NCBI GenBank assembly: GCA_002457055.1
Contig: NTKT01000001.1
Span: 124,001-188,000, forward strand
Direction: 5' to 3'
Origin: Rhodobacteraceae bacterium MED-G08
GTDB lineage: Bacteria; Pseudomonadota; Alphaproteobacteria; Rhodobacterales; Rhodobacteraceae
DNA length: 64,000 bases
The translations under genes and the position numbers were made by a program. Under the pieces are notes generated by a model. It ran no database searches, was not told the origin of the DNA, and saw only the letters and a list, made by a program, of their open reading frames with translations. Of the stretch, positions 15,289-25,373 are shown piece after piece. Every line of letters starts with the position of its first letter. Within the stretch, counting starts at the first letter, position 1.

Positions 15289-16095
15289 TTAATTCCTTAT
15301 TATTTTTGCAAATTCCTCGAATTGAGCATCATTTGCACAGATTACGTTGCCTAAATCATGAGGTTCATCACCACCCTCATCAAGCGCTTCAACAATAGCA
15401 CCCGCTTCTCGGGCAATTACCACTCCCGCTGCAATATCCCATGACTTTAATCCACGCTCCCAGTAGCCATCATATCTACCAGCGGCAACATATGCTAAAT
15501 CAAGAGCGGCACTACCAAGACGGCGGACGCCTGCACTAATTGGCATAAGACGTTTAAGCTGCTGAGATGTGGAAGGAAGATCTGCTACAGAAGCGGCAAA
15601 TGGGATACCTGTTGCATATAAGCTGTCGGATACTCTGCTCCTTGCTGATACACGAATTCTTTCATCATTCATTCGTGGGCCGTTCATCCAGGCACCGGTA
15701 CCTTTTTCAGCATAAAAAAGTTCATCTTTTGCGGCGTCAAAGATGACACCAGAAATTACTTTACCTTTGTGTTCCAGAGCAATTGATACTGCCCAGTGAG
15801 GGAGACCATGTAGAAAATTAGTCGTTCCATCTAGCGGATCAACAATCCAACGACGAGTTGGGTCCTCGCCATCTGAACCTCCACTTTCTTCACCTAACCA
15901 ACCATAGGTGGGTCTGGCTTCAGTTAAAATTTCTCTTATAATTTCTTCTGCTGCTGTATCAGCTCGCGAAACAAAATCGCCTGCGCCTTTACGAGAGACT
16001 TGCAAGTTTTCTACTTCTCTAAAATCTTTAACAAGAGAACGCCCAGCTCGTCGGGCAGCTTTTATCATCGTATTTAGATTTGCACTACCCGGCAT
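15289..16095 (-). CDS. suhB: Inositol-monophosphatase family phosphatase
   Basis: This 268-residue Mg-dependent sugar/inositol phosphatase has GEESGG (E69-E70), DPLDGTTN (86-93) and a late SWDIAAG motif, the three metal-binding signatures of the family. In proteobacteria the family includes SuhB, which also joins rRNA antitermination complexes, so the role may not be catalytic only. The ATG start fits the normal length. It is a single gene between the rhomboid and DUF2177 genes. Confidence 0.87.
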   Translation of the reverse strand: MPGSANLNTMIKAARRAGRSLVKDFREVENLQVSRKGAGDFVSRADTAAEEIIREILTEARPTYGWLGEESGGSDGEDPTRRWIVDPLDGTTNFLHGLPHWAVSIALEHKGKVISGVIFDAAKDELFYAEKGTGAWMNGPRMNDERIRVSARSRVSDSLYATGIPFAASVADLPSTSQQLKRLMPISAGVRRLGSAALDLAYVAAGRYDGYWERGLKSWDIAAGVVIAREAGAIVEALDEGGDEPHDLGNVICANDAQFEEFAKIIRN

Positions 16096-16193
16096 GTATA
16101 CTCTTCCCGCTAAGCGTGTCTACGCTATACTTGCGTTTTTACGAATTGCCAAGTACCGATAATACTACTGATCCTACCAGGGCGATAGTAGGC

Positions 16194-16592
16194 TTAGGTA
16201 ACAATTGAGTGGATCCAAACACCGCCCACAGCAGAAAGAGCCGTAAGTAGAGCACCCCAGGACAGATCGATCGCTACCATTCTTCTGCGCCATCCCTTCA
16301 ACGTCGCAAAATTAGTGAATTCGTATGTACCATAAGCCATGGCTCCCAATACCAAACCAGCTATAAATGCTTGGAACATGCTTCCACCATTTGCAGCCGG
16401 AAGAGCTACAAAGAACACTATACCAGCTACATAAAGCAAGTAGAACACCCCAGCTGCTCCCATTTTAGGCGCGTCGAGCATCATGTGGCCAATGTGCTTC
16501 GAAAACAAGGGGTGTAGCACACGCTTAAGCATTACCACATCTAAGGCAAGAAAAACTAAAGCTGTTGCTAAGTATAATATTAATAAAGACAT
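16194..16592 (-). CDS. DUF2177 family membrane protein
   Basis: This 132-residue protein has four hydrophobic helices. It matches the DUF2177 pattern: an LDVVMLKRV turn after helix 1, GLVLGAMAYGTYEFTNFATL in the third quarter, then WRRRMVAIDLSWG. The function is unknown and nothing in the neighbourhood points to one. Confidence 0.75.
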   Translation of the reverse strand: MSLLILYLATALVFLALDVVMLKRVLHPLFSKHIGHMMLDAPKMGAAGVFYLLYVAGIVFFVALPAANGGSMFQAFIAGLVLGAMAYGTYEFTNFATLKGWRRRMVAIDLSWGALLTALSAVGGVWIHSIVT

Positions 16593-16747
16593 GACTACTC
16601 CTGGCTAAGGTTTTCTACGATCCATGTTCCCAATTGGATCAAAGTCAATTTAATCTTAGAGTGAAATTAGGGTCCATTGATAAAAAAGAAAGACCAAGTG
16701 ACCAAAATAGGCGCAAAATACGTCATTTTTTTTGCTATATCGCAAAA

Positions 16748-17206
16748 TCACTCAAAAATTTGATTTAAAAAAGCTTCCACAGCTTGCTCGATTAAGTTGA
16801 AAGAAGCCACATAGTCTCCCGTATAATAAGGATCAGGCACATTAATACGGTTTAGTGATCCATCGATAAAACTTGTTATCTTCCTTATTTTGTTTTCTGG
16901 ATCAGATGGATAAATATTCGTCAACTCATCGATATTTTGATCATCCATTGCCAAAATCCAATCAAAGTCTCTGTAATCCTCTTTCTTTATAATCCTGGCC
17001 CTTAAATCAGAGATATCGTAACCATGCTTCTCACATGTATTTCTCATTGGCTCGTATGGTGGGTGTCCTTCGTGCCAGTTTGTTAAGCCCGCGCTGTCAT
17101 GACGAATTTTAAAACCCTTAGTTTTGATTTTTGAACGAAATATTCCCTCGGCAGTTGGAGACCTACAGATGTTACCAAGGCAAACGAAAAGTACTGATTT
17201 AACCAA
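16748..17206 (-). CDS. Low-molecular-weight protein-tyrosine phosphatase
   Basis: This 152-residue cytoplasmic phosphatase has the P-loop VCLGNICRS near the N-terminus (nucleophile C9, R15, signature CX5R) and the general acid in VPDPYY (D125). These are the diagnostic features of the low-molecular-weight family; arsenate reductases of the same fold lack this DP motif. The physiological substrate is unknown. It follows the copper-chaperone gene by 14 bp and may be cotranscribed with it. Confidence 0.88.
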   Translation of the reverse strand: MVKSVLFVCLGNICRSPTAEGIFRSKIKTKGFKIRHDSAGLTNWHEGHPPYEPMRNTCEKHGYDISDLRARIIKKEDYRDFDWILAMDDQNIDELTNIYPSDPENKIRKITSFIDGSLNRINVPDPYYTGDYVASFNLIEQAVEAFLNQIFE

Positions 17207-17220
17207 TAGTTTCTCTAATT

Positions 17221-17754
17221 TTAATCTAAATGAGTATGCGTATGTTTGTGTTTTGTCGAATTTTTGTGCGTATGAGAATGTGTATGAGTGAGAGATCTAG
17301 AACCAGAAGCTGCCATTTCTTTCAGATGAACTGGGATCTCTATCTCAAATGAACCCTCGTTCTCAAAAATCAGCACTAATTGTATTGTGTCCCCATCATT
17401 AATAGGCTGGGAAAGTCCCATGAACATTATGTGATCACCACCTCTTTCAAGAATCAGGTTTCCATTACCTGCAAGTGCTAATCCACCGTCTACTCGCCTC
17501 ATTTTCATTACGCCATCTTCACTCTTAACATGAGTGTGTAACTCAACCCTCTTCGCAAAGTCTGATCGAACACTAAGCAAACGGTCCTGTGTTGAAGACA
17601 TATTTTTTATTTGCATGAAGGCCGCTGCTGATTTTGCCAATTTGGAGGATGCGCGCGCATATGCATCATCAACCGTTATTGCTTCCGCTCCCGCGACCAA
17701 GGGCGCTAGCGTTGCTGCTAACAAAAATATGATATGCCAATAGAAAGAAATCAC
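17221..17754 (-). CDS. Periplasmic copper chaperone PCu(A)C with His-rich tail
   Basis: This 177-residue protein has a signal peptide (HIIFLLAATLAPLVAGAEA). The copper-binding set of the PCu(A)C family is present: H73, M85, H108 and M110 in VELH, MKMRRV and GGDHIMFM. The family delivers Cu(I) to the CuA site of cytochrome oxidase. The C-terminal 22 residues (156-177) are extremely His-rich, with repeated HTH/HSH units, an extra metal-binding tail. It lies upstream of the phosphatase gene and downstream of rpmB on the same strand. Confidence 0.85.
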   Translation of the reverse strand: MISFYWHIIFLLAATLAPLVAGAEAITVDDAYARASSKLAKSAAAFMQIKNMSSTQDRLLSVRSDFAKRVELHTHVKSEDGVMKMRRVDGGLALAGNGNLILERGGDHIMFMGLSQPINDGDTIQLVLIFENEGSFEIEIPVHLKEMAASGSRSLTHTHSHTHKNSTKHKHTHTHLD

Positions 17755-17786
17755 AATTTACTTCCTTCTATGTTTTAGAAGTTAAG

Positions 17787-18077
17787 CTAAGCTTCTGCCG
17801 TCTGGCTTTTCATAACTTCCTTTTTAATTTTCAATGCATTATCTGACAGTTCTGTATCTTTCGCTTTAAGAAGAAAAGCGTCCAATCCACCACGGTGATC
17901 TACACTTCGCAGCGCTGCTGCCGTAATTCGCATCTTGAAGCCACGACCCAAGCTTTCTGACTGCAAAGTCACATCGTTAAGATTTGGTAAAAATCTTCGC
18001 TTCGTTTTGTTGTTAGCATGACTGACATTATTACCTGTCATGGGGCCTTTTCCAGTCAATTCACAGCGACGTGACAT
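17787..18077 (-). CDS. rpmB: 50S ribosomal protein L28
   Basis: This 96-residue protein has the L28 core: [31 protein letters not shown] and an [20 protein letters not shown] segment. It assembles into the large ribosomal subunit. CxxC zinc motifs are absent, as in the zinc-independent form. The gene stands alone, transcribed toward the copper chaperone. Confidence 0.96.
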   Translation of the reverse strand: MSRRCELTGKGPMTGNNVSHANNKTKRRFLPNLNDVTLQSESLGRGFKMRITAAALRSVDHRGGLDAFLLKAKDTELSDNALKIKKEVMKSQTAEA

Positions 18078-18214
18078 ATCGAATTCCTTGTTTTTTTATA
18101 ATTTATCAACCAAGTAAGTAGCTCAATTTTGGAAAATACAGATTCTATTACCTACAAATTTGAAGTGGTTCTAAGTTTAAAGTTAGAGATCGTCAAGCAC
18201 TGGAACTTAATATT

Positions 18215-18236
18215 ATAACAAAATAAATTTTGTTAT
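18215..18236. repeat. AT-rich palindrome between rpmB and meaB
   Basis: ATAACAAAAT and ATTTTGTTAT flank AA as perfect arms. The element lies about 40 bp beyond the meaB stop and 138 bp upstream of the rpmB start. It may be a weak terminator for meaB or an operator for rpmB. The sequence alone does not decide. Confidence 0.4.
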
Positions 18237-18274
18237 TTTCTCAAAATAGACAACCCCGTTCCGAATTTTAATAA

Positions 18275-19273
18275 TTAGCTGGGTTTCGCTGTATATTTTT
18301 TCAGAATCTTCTGAGCCGCCGCTGAAGAATAGATTTCGCCATTATCAACCATATTCATCAATGCTGACATTTCTTCTTTGACTTCTTCATCATCAAGCAT
18401 TGATAAGAGACCCTGGCGAATTTCTTCCTTAAACCAAAAACGTGATTGGGCAGTTCGATTATTGTTAAACCATCCCTCGGCCTTCCTCCAGTCTAGCAGC
18501 TCTTCAATTTTATCCCATACATCGGCCAGTCCATCTTCCTCCAAAGCCGATATAGTCATCGCAAGAGGAAACCCCTTTGGATCATGCACTCTTTTGCGCA
18601 AAAGCATTAAAGAACTGGAATAATCAGAACAAGTTCGCGAAGCAGCGGCTTTAAGGTCACCATCCGCTTTATTTACAAGAATTAAATCTGCTATTTCCAT
18701 GATGCCTCGTTTAACACCTTGCAGCTCGTCACCACCAGCCGGCGCAATAAGGAGTAAGAAAATATCAGATATCTCTGAAACTATTGTTTCAGATTGCCCG
18801 ACCCCAACAGTTTCAATGAAGATGATATCAAAACCTGCTGCTTCACAAATTGCAACAGCCTCCCGAGAACGTCTAGCTACACCTCCCAAATGGGTCTGAC
18901 TTGGAGATGGTCTGATATAAGCGTTTGGTTCCCGCGCCAACCTTTCCATTCTGGTTTTATCACCTAGGATAGAACCTCCTGACCTAATTGAACTGGGATC
19001 AACTGCCAATACGGCTACCCTTAAACCCATTCCTGTAAGATAGGTCCCGAAGCTTTCAATAAAAGTCGATTTACCTACCCCAGGAGTTCCAGATAGTCCT
19101 ACACGAATGGCTTTTCTATCAGATGACCTAAGATGATCCATCAATTCCATAGCTTGGATCCGATGATCATCTCTCAAGCTTTCAATTAATGTAATAGCCT
19201 GAGATAATGCTCGACGATCCGCATTCATCACACTTTTAGCTAATTCGGCAATATTTTCCATATCGTCCATCAC
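18275..19273 (-). CDS. meaB: MeaB/ArgK-type GTPase, methylmalonyl-CoA mutase chaperone
   Basis: This 332-residue G3E-family GTPase has Walker A GTPGVGKST at 62-70, a DPSS switch region, ETVGVGQSE, and NKADGD for guanine specificity. MeaB protects and reloads the adenosylcobalamin-dependent methylmalonyl-CoA mutase. The mutase gene is not in this window, so the partner must be elsewhere. The TTG-start DUF3108 gene diverges from it. Confidence 0.92.
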   Translation of the reverse strand: MMDDMENIAELAKSVMNADRRALSQAITLIESLRDDHRIQAMELMDHLRSSDRKAIRVGLSGTPGVGKSTFIESFGTYLTGMGLRVAVLAVDPSSIRSGGSILGDKTRMERLAREPNAYIRPSPSQTHLGGVARRSREAVAICEAAGFDIIFIETVGVGQSETIVSEISDIFLLLIAPAGGDELQGVKRGIMEIADLILVNKADGDLKAAASRTCSDYSSSLMLLRKRVHDPKGFPLAMTISALEEDGLADVWDKIEELLDWRKAEGWFNNNRTAQSRFWFKEEIRQGLLSMLDDEEVKEEMSALMNMVDNGEIYSSAAAQKILKKYTAKPS

Positions 19274-19377
19274 ACAAAAGATTTATAGTGCCACCTGTTG
19301 ACCTTTACAGCAAATTTTTGCCTAGATGAAGCTACAACTAGAACAAGTTATAAAATATCTTTGATGGAACAAGAGTA

Positions 19378-20085
19378 TTGAGAATTATCTTAACAATTTG
19401 CTTTCTCGTGGTGTTCCTCTCACCAGGATACTCATATAACAAGGCACAGCAGAATATTTTTGATGTATATATACTCGGCCTAAAACTGGGCAGACTTAAT
19501 TACGCTGTTGAATTAAAAGATAATTTATATAGTGCGGCAGGTAATTTGCGTTCAACAGGCATTTTTTCTGTAGTTTCTAAATATAAATTTGAAGCATCAT
19601 CACAAGGCAAGGTCGAGAATGGGTTGTTCAAACCAAAATACTATTCCGAGAAATCAGACACTGGCAGACGAAAAGAAGAAAAGACATTGCTATATTCCCG
19701 ATCTAGTATTGAGCTGAAGACAAAAAAAACTCCAAAACCCTACTGGCAAGACCCTAATGAACAATTGGATACGCTCGACCCGATGAGCGCGATAATTTTT
19801 ATTCTTAGAGATCAAAAAAAGGCAAATATATGTGCACAAGATTTCGCGATGTTTGATGGTATAAGGCGCGTTAAAATAAAATTCACACACGGTGAAGAGA
19901 CATCTGATGGTCACTTAAATTGCCATGGTATTTATACGCGAATGGGAGGTTATTCAGCCAAAGAATTAAAAGATGGGAGAAATTTTCCCTTTAATGTGAA
20001 ATACGAGTATCAAAACGAATTTTACAAGGTCATCTCTTTTCAAATTGAAACGAACCGTGGGAGCGCCAAATTTGTTCGCAGATAA
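19378..20085 (+). CDS. DUF3108 family exported protein
   Basis: This 235-residue protein starts at TTG, the only in-frame start that keeps a signal peptide (MRIILTICFLVVFLSPGYSY). The mature part shows the DUF3108 layout, with YILGLKLGRLNY near the N-terminus, GKVENGLFKPKYY, and LDPMSAIIF in the middle. The family is periplasmic and uncharacterised. It ends 3 bp before the hrpB start and is probably cotranscribed with it. Confidence 0.75.
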   Translation: MRIILTICFLVVFLSPGYSYNKAQQNIFDVYILGLKLGRLNYAVELKDNLYSAAGNLRSTGIFSVVSKYKFEASSQGKVENGLFKPKYYSEKSDTGRRKEEKTLLYSRSSIELKTKKTPKPYWQDPNEQLDTLDPMSAIIFILRDQKKANICAQDFAMFDGIRRVKIKFTHGEETSDGHLNCHGIYTRMGGYSAKELKDGRNFPFNVKYEYQNEFYKVISFQIETNRGSAKFVRR

Positions 20086-20088
20086 ACC

Positions 20089-22515
20089 GTGAAATATCCA
20101 CTCCCAATACATGATGTTACAAAACAATTGCAGGAAGCTATTTCGGTAGAGAACCGCGCTGTTATTGTGGCTCCTCCTGGAGCAGGGAAAACAACCATTG
20201 TTCCTTTGAGTTTGCTTGAGAGCCCAAATGTAAATGGGCAAATAATAATTTTAGAACCTAGAAGACTTGCGGCACGTGCGGCTGCAAGTCAAATGGCGTC
20301 GTTACTTAATGAAAAGGTCGGTGAAACTGTTGGCTTTCAGATTAAAGGACTCAACAAAGTAAGTAAGCAAACCCGCATCGTGGTTGTAACTGAAGGCATT
20401 TTAATAAGAATGATTCAATCCGATCAAAGTTTATCCAAAGTTGGTTGTATTATTTTTGATGAATTCCACGAAAGATCTATTAATGCTGACTTGGGCCTCG
20501 CGCTGAGCCTACAAGTCGCGGAAGTTCTGAGGAATGACTTAAAAATATTAGTTATGTCTGCGACGTTAGATGTCGCACCCGTTTCTAAAATATTAGACAC
20601 AAATGCTCCAATTATATCTGATGGGCGAGCTTATAAGGTAAAATGTAATTACTTGTCTCGCCCGAAATCAAAAGATGACAATTTGTGGGAAAATTTCTCC
20701 GAACTTGTTTACAATGCCTTTAAAATGACAGACGGAGGTATCCTTGCATTTCTGCCTGGGGAAGCTGAAATAAAAACAATAGAAAAGCTACTAAAGACAA
20801 CGTTGCCTCAAACGGCGTTAATAATGCCACTGTACGGATCGCTACCTTTTGAACAACAGACCAAAATTTTAGAGCCATTAGAAAACAAAATTTTACGTAA
20901 AGTAGTTCTATCAACCTCTATTGCGGAAACTTCACTGACAATTCCAGGAATTAGGGTAGTGGTTGATAGTGGTTATACTAGACGCTCACTATATGATCCC
21001 TCCAGTGGAATGTCGCGGCTAATTACACAAAAAATTTCTAAGGCAGAAGCAAAGCAGCGAATGGGAAGAGCAGGACGTATCACCGAAGGTTGGTGTTATC
21101 GTTACTGGTCGGCGAATGAGGAAGGTGCAATGCCAGAATTTCCTCCCAGCGAAATTGAAATTTCTGATCTCAGTAATTTTGCTTTAGAACTTTCCCTATG
21201 GGGTTCAGAACTAAAAAGTATGAAGTTTTTGACAGAGCCAGAGCCAGCTCGGCTAGAAAAAGCATATGAACTTTTATATCAGCTTGGCGCAACTACAATT
21301 GAAAATAAAATAACACCTCATGGTCAAGAAATCTCAAAATTTCCATGCCATGTACGCTTAGCACATATGCTTAATAAGGCAGGGAAAAAATCTGCCATAA
21401 TCGCAGCCTTACTGCAAAATAAAGATATTTTGTTTAATGAAGGTAGTAGTGATTTCCAATTGCGCATAGATCACTTTCAAGATGAACTTAAACGTCGAAA
21501 AATAAAGATTGGTTTATTTTCCAGAATAGAAGCAGATCGAAAGATTCTTGAAAAGCTAGTGAAACATGAAACTTCTTTATCCACAGCTCAAAGCCTGGCC
21601 CTGGCATTCCCTGACCGCATAGGAAAGAAAAGAGATGGTTCCACTTCCAAGTATCTCTTGTCTAGTGGAAAGGGGGCTAATCTTCAGCAAGGTGATCCAC
21701 TAAGCAAGCAAAATTACATTGTAGCTGTGGATATAGACGGTGATCGCAAAGACACGAAAATAAGATTAGGCGTAGGAATTTCAGAAAACGAAATACGTGA
21801 ACTCTTTGAAGATAAGATTATGTGGCAAAATACTTGTTACTGGTCGACACGAGAAAAGCGTTTAAAAACATTAAAAACTGAAATGCTTGGGAAAATACCC
21901 CTCAAATCTGAGAACTGGGTCAATCCACCATTTGAGGAAATAGCCTCAACAATTATTAATGCAATTGTAGATATAGGCTTTCATTTCAGCGCAGCGGAAG
22001 ATCAATTCATTGCCAGAGTCAAACTTGGCGGTGAAGGTTTTCCCAACATGGAGAAACATCATTTAAAGGAAACTGCAAAAGAGTGGCTAAAGCCATTCAT
22101 AAAAAACATAAAGACTGCCGACGATTGGAAAAAATTTGACTGCCTACCAGCCCTACAAAGTTTACTTAGTTGGCAGCAGCTAACTAAACTAGATGAAGTT
22201 GTCCCAAAATACTTTGTCAGCCCATTAGGTCGAAAATTACCCATTGATTATACTGGAGAGCATCCCTCCATAGAATTACGCCTTCAAGAACTTTTCGGAC
22301 AAAAATCACATCCACTTGTCAAAAACAAACCACTACTTGTAACACTTTTGTCACCAGCTGGACGGCCACTTCAAAAAACAATGGATTTACCAAATTTTTG
22401 GAAAACAAGCTATTTAGAAATACGGAAGGAAATGCGGGGACGCTACCCAAAACATTCATGGCCAGAAAGACCTGAATACGAAAAACCAACTACTAAGGTT
22501 AAGCCTAAGCAATAA
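20089..22515 (+). CDS. hrpB: ATP-dependent RNA helicase HrpB
   Basis: This 808-residue DEAH-class helicase has Walker A APPGAGKTT (28-36), the family's DEFH variant of motif II (D124-H127), SATLD (motif III) and QRMGRAGR (motif VI), then the long HrpB-specific C-terminal region. It starts at GTG with the typical HrpB opening PLPIHDV. The cellular substrate of HrpB is not well defined. It converges on truA with a 4-bp gap. Confidence 0.94.
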   Translation: MKYPLPIHDVTKQLQEAISVENRAVIVAPPGAGKTTIVPLSLLESPNVNGQIIILEPRRLAARAAASQMASLLNEKVGETVGFQIKGLNKVSKQTRIVVVTEGILIRMIQSDQSLSKVGCIIFDEFHERSINADLGLALSLQVAEVLRNDLKILVMSATLDVAPVSKILDTNAPIISDGRAYKVKCNYLSRPKSKDDNLWENFSELVYNAFKMTDGGILAFLPGEAEIKTIEKLLKTTLPQTALIMPLYGSLPFEQQTKILEPLENKILRKVVLSTSIAETSLTIPGIRVVVDSGYTRRSLYDPSSGMSRLITQKISKAEAKQRMGRAGRITEGWCYRYWSANEEGAMPEFPPSEIEISDLSNFALELSLWGSELKSMKFLTEPEPARLEKAYELLYQLGATTIENKITPHGQEISKFPCHVRLAHMLNKAGKKSAIIAALLQNKDILFNEGSSDFQLRIDHFQDELKRRKIKIGLFSRIEADRKILEKLVKHETSLSTAQSLALAFPDRIGKKRDGSTSKYLLSSGKGANLQQGDPLSKQNYIVAVDIDGDRKDTKIRLGVGISENEIRELFEDKIMWQNTCYWSTREKRLKTLKTEMLGKIPLKSENWVNPPFEEIASTIINAIVDIGFHFSAAEDQFIARVKLGGEGFPNMEKHHLKETAKEWLKPFIKNIKTADDWKKFDCLPALQSLLSWQQLTKLDEVVPKYFVSPLGRKLPIDYTGEHPSIELRLQELFGQKSHPLVKNKPLLVTLLSPAGRPLQKTMDLPNFWKTSYLEIRKEMRGRYPKHSWPERPEYEKPTTKVKPKQ

Positions 22516-22519
22516 AAGT

Positions 22520-23287
22520 TTAGATAAACGGCTCGATGGGATATCTTACAGAGCTTAAGTACAAGCCATACGGGGGACTCACCGGACCACACGCAGTTCT
22601 ATTCTTTGCAGATAATGCTTGCAGAACATCCTCTGGCGACCAAGCTCCAGCTCCAACCCTTTCCAGCGTTCCAACAAAGCTCCTGACTTGATTATGTAAA
22701 AAGCTCCGAGCTCTTATTGTAAACCGAATTTCCGTTCCATTATTTATCGGTATTTCCGTTACTAATAATTCATCTAGAGTTTTAACTGGGCTAGTTGCTT
22801 GGCATATTGACGACCTAAAAGTTGTGAAGTCATGGTTACCCAACAAGTAATTTGCACCCCGTTGCATCGCCTTAACATCCAAATGATGTTTGACATGCCA
22901 GACCAGTCCATTTTCATGGGTTAGAGGAGCACGGCGGCAGACTATACGAAACTCATATTTCCGCTCCACCGCAGAAAATCGAGCATGCCAATCCTCATCA
23001 ACTTTTGCGCAAGAAACAATTGATATTGGACTTGGTTTTAAATGAAAATTTAAAGCTTCCGATAGACGAAAAGGGGTCCAGTCTGAGACTAGATCACAAT
23101 GTGCAACTTGCCCAACAGCATGCACCCCCGCGTCAGTTCTCCCAGCTGCTACAATTGTATGGTCCCCAGGTTCTAAAATAGATAAAGCCTGTTCAATATT
23201 CCCTTGTACCGAAGGAAGCTCGGTTTGCCTTTGCCAACCAACAAAAGGGCCACCGTGATATTCTACTTTCAAAGCATATCTTGGCAT
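22520..23287 (-). CDS. truA: tRNA pseudouridine(38-40) synthase TruA
   Basis: This 255-residue enzyme modifies uridines 38-40 in the tRNA anticodon arm. The start at 23287 ([12 protein letters not shown]) is chosen over one ten codons upstream because family homology begins there. Catalytic Asp D52 lies in [13 protein letters not shown]. Later motifs FRSSICQA and [17 protein letters not shown] are intact. Confidence 0.94.
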   Translation of the reverse strand: MPRYALKVEYHGGPFVGWQRQTELPSVQGNIEQALSILEPGDHTIVAAGRTDAGVHAVGQVAHCDLVSDWTPFRLSEALNFHLKPSPISIVSCAKVDEDWHARFSAVERKYEFRIVCRRAPLTHENGLVWHVKHHLDVKAMQRGANYLLGNHDFTTFRSSICQATSPVKTLDELLVTEIPINNGTEIRFTIRARSFLHNQVRSFVGTLERVGAGAWSPEDVLQALSAKNRTACGPVSPPYGLYLSSVRYPIEPFI

Positions 23288-23429
23288 TAAATAATGATCA
23301 CTTGCTTTATAAATCAAACAATAACTGAAATCTATTAATTGAAATATTAATCAAGCACAAGCTACAACAAGTTTAAGTTCTTCACCCTTTTTTGTACAAA
23401 TCCAGGCTTAAATAGAAAAAACATGAAGT

Positions 23430-23930
23430 TTAATTCTCTATTTTGATGGGTAGAACTTTACCTTGGATACCCTGCCAAGAAAATTCTTCCAACTCTATGC
23501 CTAAAATACGATTAGGATTTGTTGGTGGCGGAAAAATAATTCCATTGATCATTCGGAAACCAAATCTTCTGTAATAGACTTCATCGCCTACCATTAGAAC
23601 TCGTTTCCAATTGAGTTCTCTCGCCCTTTTTAGGCTACTTTTAATTAAAGCCGCACCGATGCCCTCACCCTGATAGGTAGGATGAACAGCAATTGGCCCA
23701 AGAAATAAAACCTTATTTTTTTCAATTTCTGATGGCCAATATCTTATTGCACCTGCTAAAAAACCTTCCTCGTTTTTAGCAACTAGGCATAGTTCATCAA
23801 TCGGTGATTGACCCTCTCTAAGTCGATAGGAAGATAAAGCAAAGCGCCCAGGAGTGAAACAAAGGTCAAAAAGGGCTTCAACATCCCAGTAATCTTCCGT
23901 TTTTTCTTTATGAAGCTCAAACACCTGCAA
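23430..23930 (-). CDS. GNAT-family N-acetyltransferase
   Basis: This 166-residue acetyltransferase has the acetyl-CoA motif A VHPTYQGEGIGAALIKSSL near residues 77-95 and VMVGDEVYYRRFGF-like late strands (VGDEVYYRRFGF), typical of the YhbS branch. The substrate is unknown. It is a single gene between truA and argD. Confidence 0.82.
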   Translation of the reverse strand: MQVFELHKEKTEDYWDVEALFDLCFTPGRFALSSYRLREGQSPIDELCLVAKNEEGFLAGAIRYWPSEIEKNKVLFLGPIAVHPTYQGEGIGAALIKSSLKRARELNWKRVLMVGDEVYYRRFGFRMINGIIFPPPTNPNRILGIELEEFSWQGIQGKVLPIKIEN

Positions 23931-24185
23931 ACCATATAGGAATTATAAAATCTTTTTATATTTGCTCTTTATACTAATACAGCCAGTAACACATTCGAAA
24001 AGTCACAGTCATATTTTACAAAACCTTACCAAAATTCTGTGAGATCCCCGGATTCCCATGCTATTCCAGTAGTGGAAAACTTCTGCTGTTTCTGGACTGG
24101 CTCCTGCATATAATTGTTGTTAAAGTGTAAAAGTCATCGCAATCGAGATATAAGTGATTAATTCAAATAAATTTTAGAGAGTTAA

Positions 24186-25364
24186 ATGAATACTTCCATA
24201 TTGCCAACATACAACCGTGCGCCATTGGCTTTTGAGCGAGGTGAAGGTAGTTGGCTGTTCACAAAGAATGGTGATGGTTATCTCGATATGGGAGCTGGAA
24301 TTGCTGTAAATGCCCTTGGTCACTCAAATTCTGAACTTGTAAACGCATTAACATCTCAGGCTAGCAAACTCTGGCATGTTTCAAATCTATATGAAATTCC
24401 CGAGCAACAAAGACTAGCAGAGTTAATGGTGGATACAACCTTTGCAGATAACGTTTTCTTTACAAATTCGGGGACGGAGAGTTGTGAACTAGCCGTTAAA
24501 ATGGTTCGAAAGTTCTGGTACGAAAAAGGACAAGGAGAGCGAGTGGAAATAATAACCTTTGACGGGTCTTTCCACGGCCGGTCGTCAGCAGGCATCGCTG
24601 CAGCCGGAAGTGAAAAACTAACGAAAGGGTTTGGTCCAATGCTCCCGGGCTTCGTTCATCTTCCTTGGTCCAATCATAATGCCATAGAAGCAGCAATTAA
24701 TGAAAAAACTGCAGCGATTCTTATAGAACCCATACAGGGCGAAGGTGGGATTCGTCTTTTACCAGACCAGTGCTTAAAAGGTTTACGCGATTTGTGTGAC
24801 AAACATGATATATTGTTGGTTGTCGATGAAGTCCAATGCGGTATTGGCCGAACCGGCAGGCTATTTGCGCACGAATGGTCAGGAATAGAACCAGATATAG
24901 CTATGGTTGCCAAGGGCATCGGTGGCGGGTTCCCTCTTGGTGCTGTTCTAGCTAAAACATCTGCTGCAAGCGGAATGACTGCGGGGACACATGGCTCTAC
25001 ATACGGTGGGAACCCATTAGCCTGCTCGGTAGGTATTAAAGTACTCGAGATAGTAAATACGCCAGAGTTCCTTAACTCTGTGAAAGAAAAATCAGGACTT
25101 ATAACTCAAGGACTTCTTGGATTAATTGATAAATATCCTGATATCTTTGAAGAAATTAGAGGTACTGGTTTAATGTTAGGGATTAAATGCAAATGCCCAA
25201 ATTTAGATTTTGTACAAGAAGGTTATGAAAAAGCCATTTTAACAGTGCCAGCGAGTGATAATGTCGTTAGATTACTACCTGCCCTTAATATAACCATCGA
25301 AGAAATTAATGAGGCGTTAAGTAGGTTGGAGCAGACCGCAAACTCATTAAGAATAGCTAAATAA
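24186..25364 (+). CDS. argD: Acetylornithine aminotransferase
   Basis: This 392-residue class-III PLP aminotransferase of arginine synthesis can usually also act on succinyl-diaminopimelate. The PLP lysine is K243 in VAKGIGGGFPLG, with D214 in VVDEVQ and the phosphate-binding NSGTESCE segment (94-101). The ATG follows GAGAG. argF starts 9 bp after its stop, so argD-argF form an operon, as in many alphaproteobacteria. Confidence 0.92.
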   Translation: MNTSILPTYNRAPLAFERGEGSWLFTKNGDGYLDMGAGIAVNALGHSNSELVNALTSQASKLWHVSNLYEIPEQQRLAELMVDTTFADNVFFTNSGTESCELAVKMVRKFWYEKGQGERVEIITFDGSFHGRSSAGIAAAGSEKLTKGFGPMLPGFVHLPWSNHNAIEAAINEKTAAILIEPIQGEGGIRLLPDQCLKGLRDLCDKHDILLVVDEVQCGIGRTGRLFAHEWSGIEPDIAMVAKGIGGGFPLGAVLAKTSAASGMTAGTHGSTYGGNPLACSVGIKVLEIVNTPEFLNSVKEKSGLITQGLLGLIDKYPDIFEEIRGTGLMLGIKCKCPNLDFVQEGYEKAILTVPASDNVVRLLPALNITIEEINEALSRLEQTANSLRIAK

Positions 25365-25373
25365 AGAAATAAA

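Noticed and set aside
16715..16730. CAAAATACGTCA as a third, inverted copy of the 78-bp repeat
   Set aside because: Only 12 bp match and the flanks do not align.
18215..18236. Zur-type operator for rpmB
   Set aside because: TGTTATA is present as one half-site but the second half does not match, and L28 here lacks a zinc-free paralogue context.
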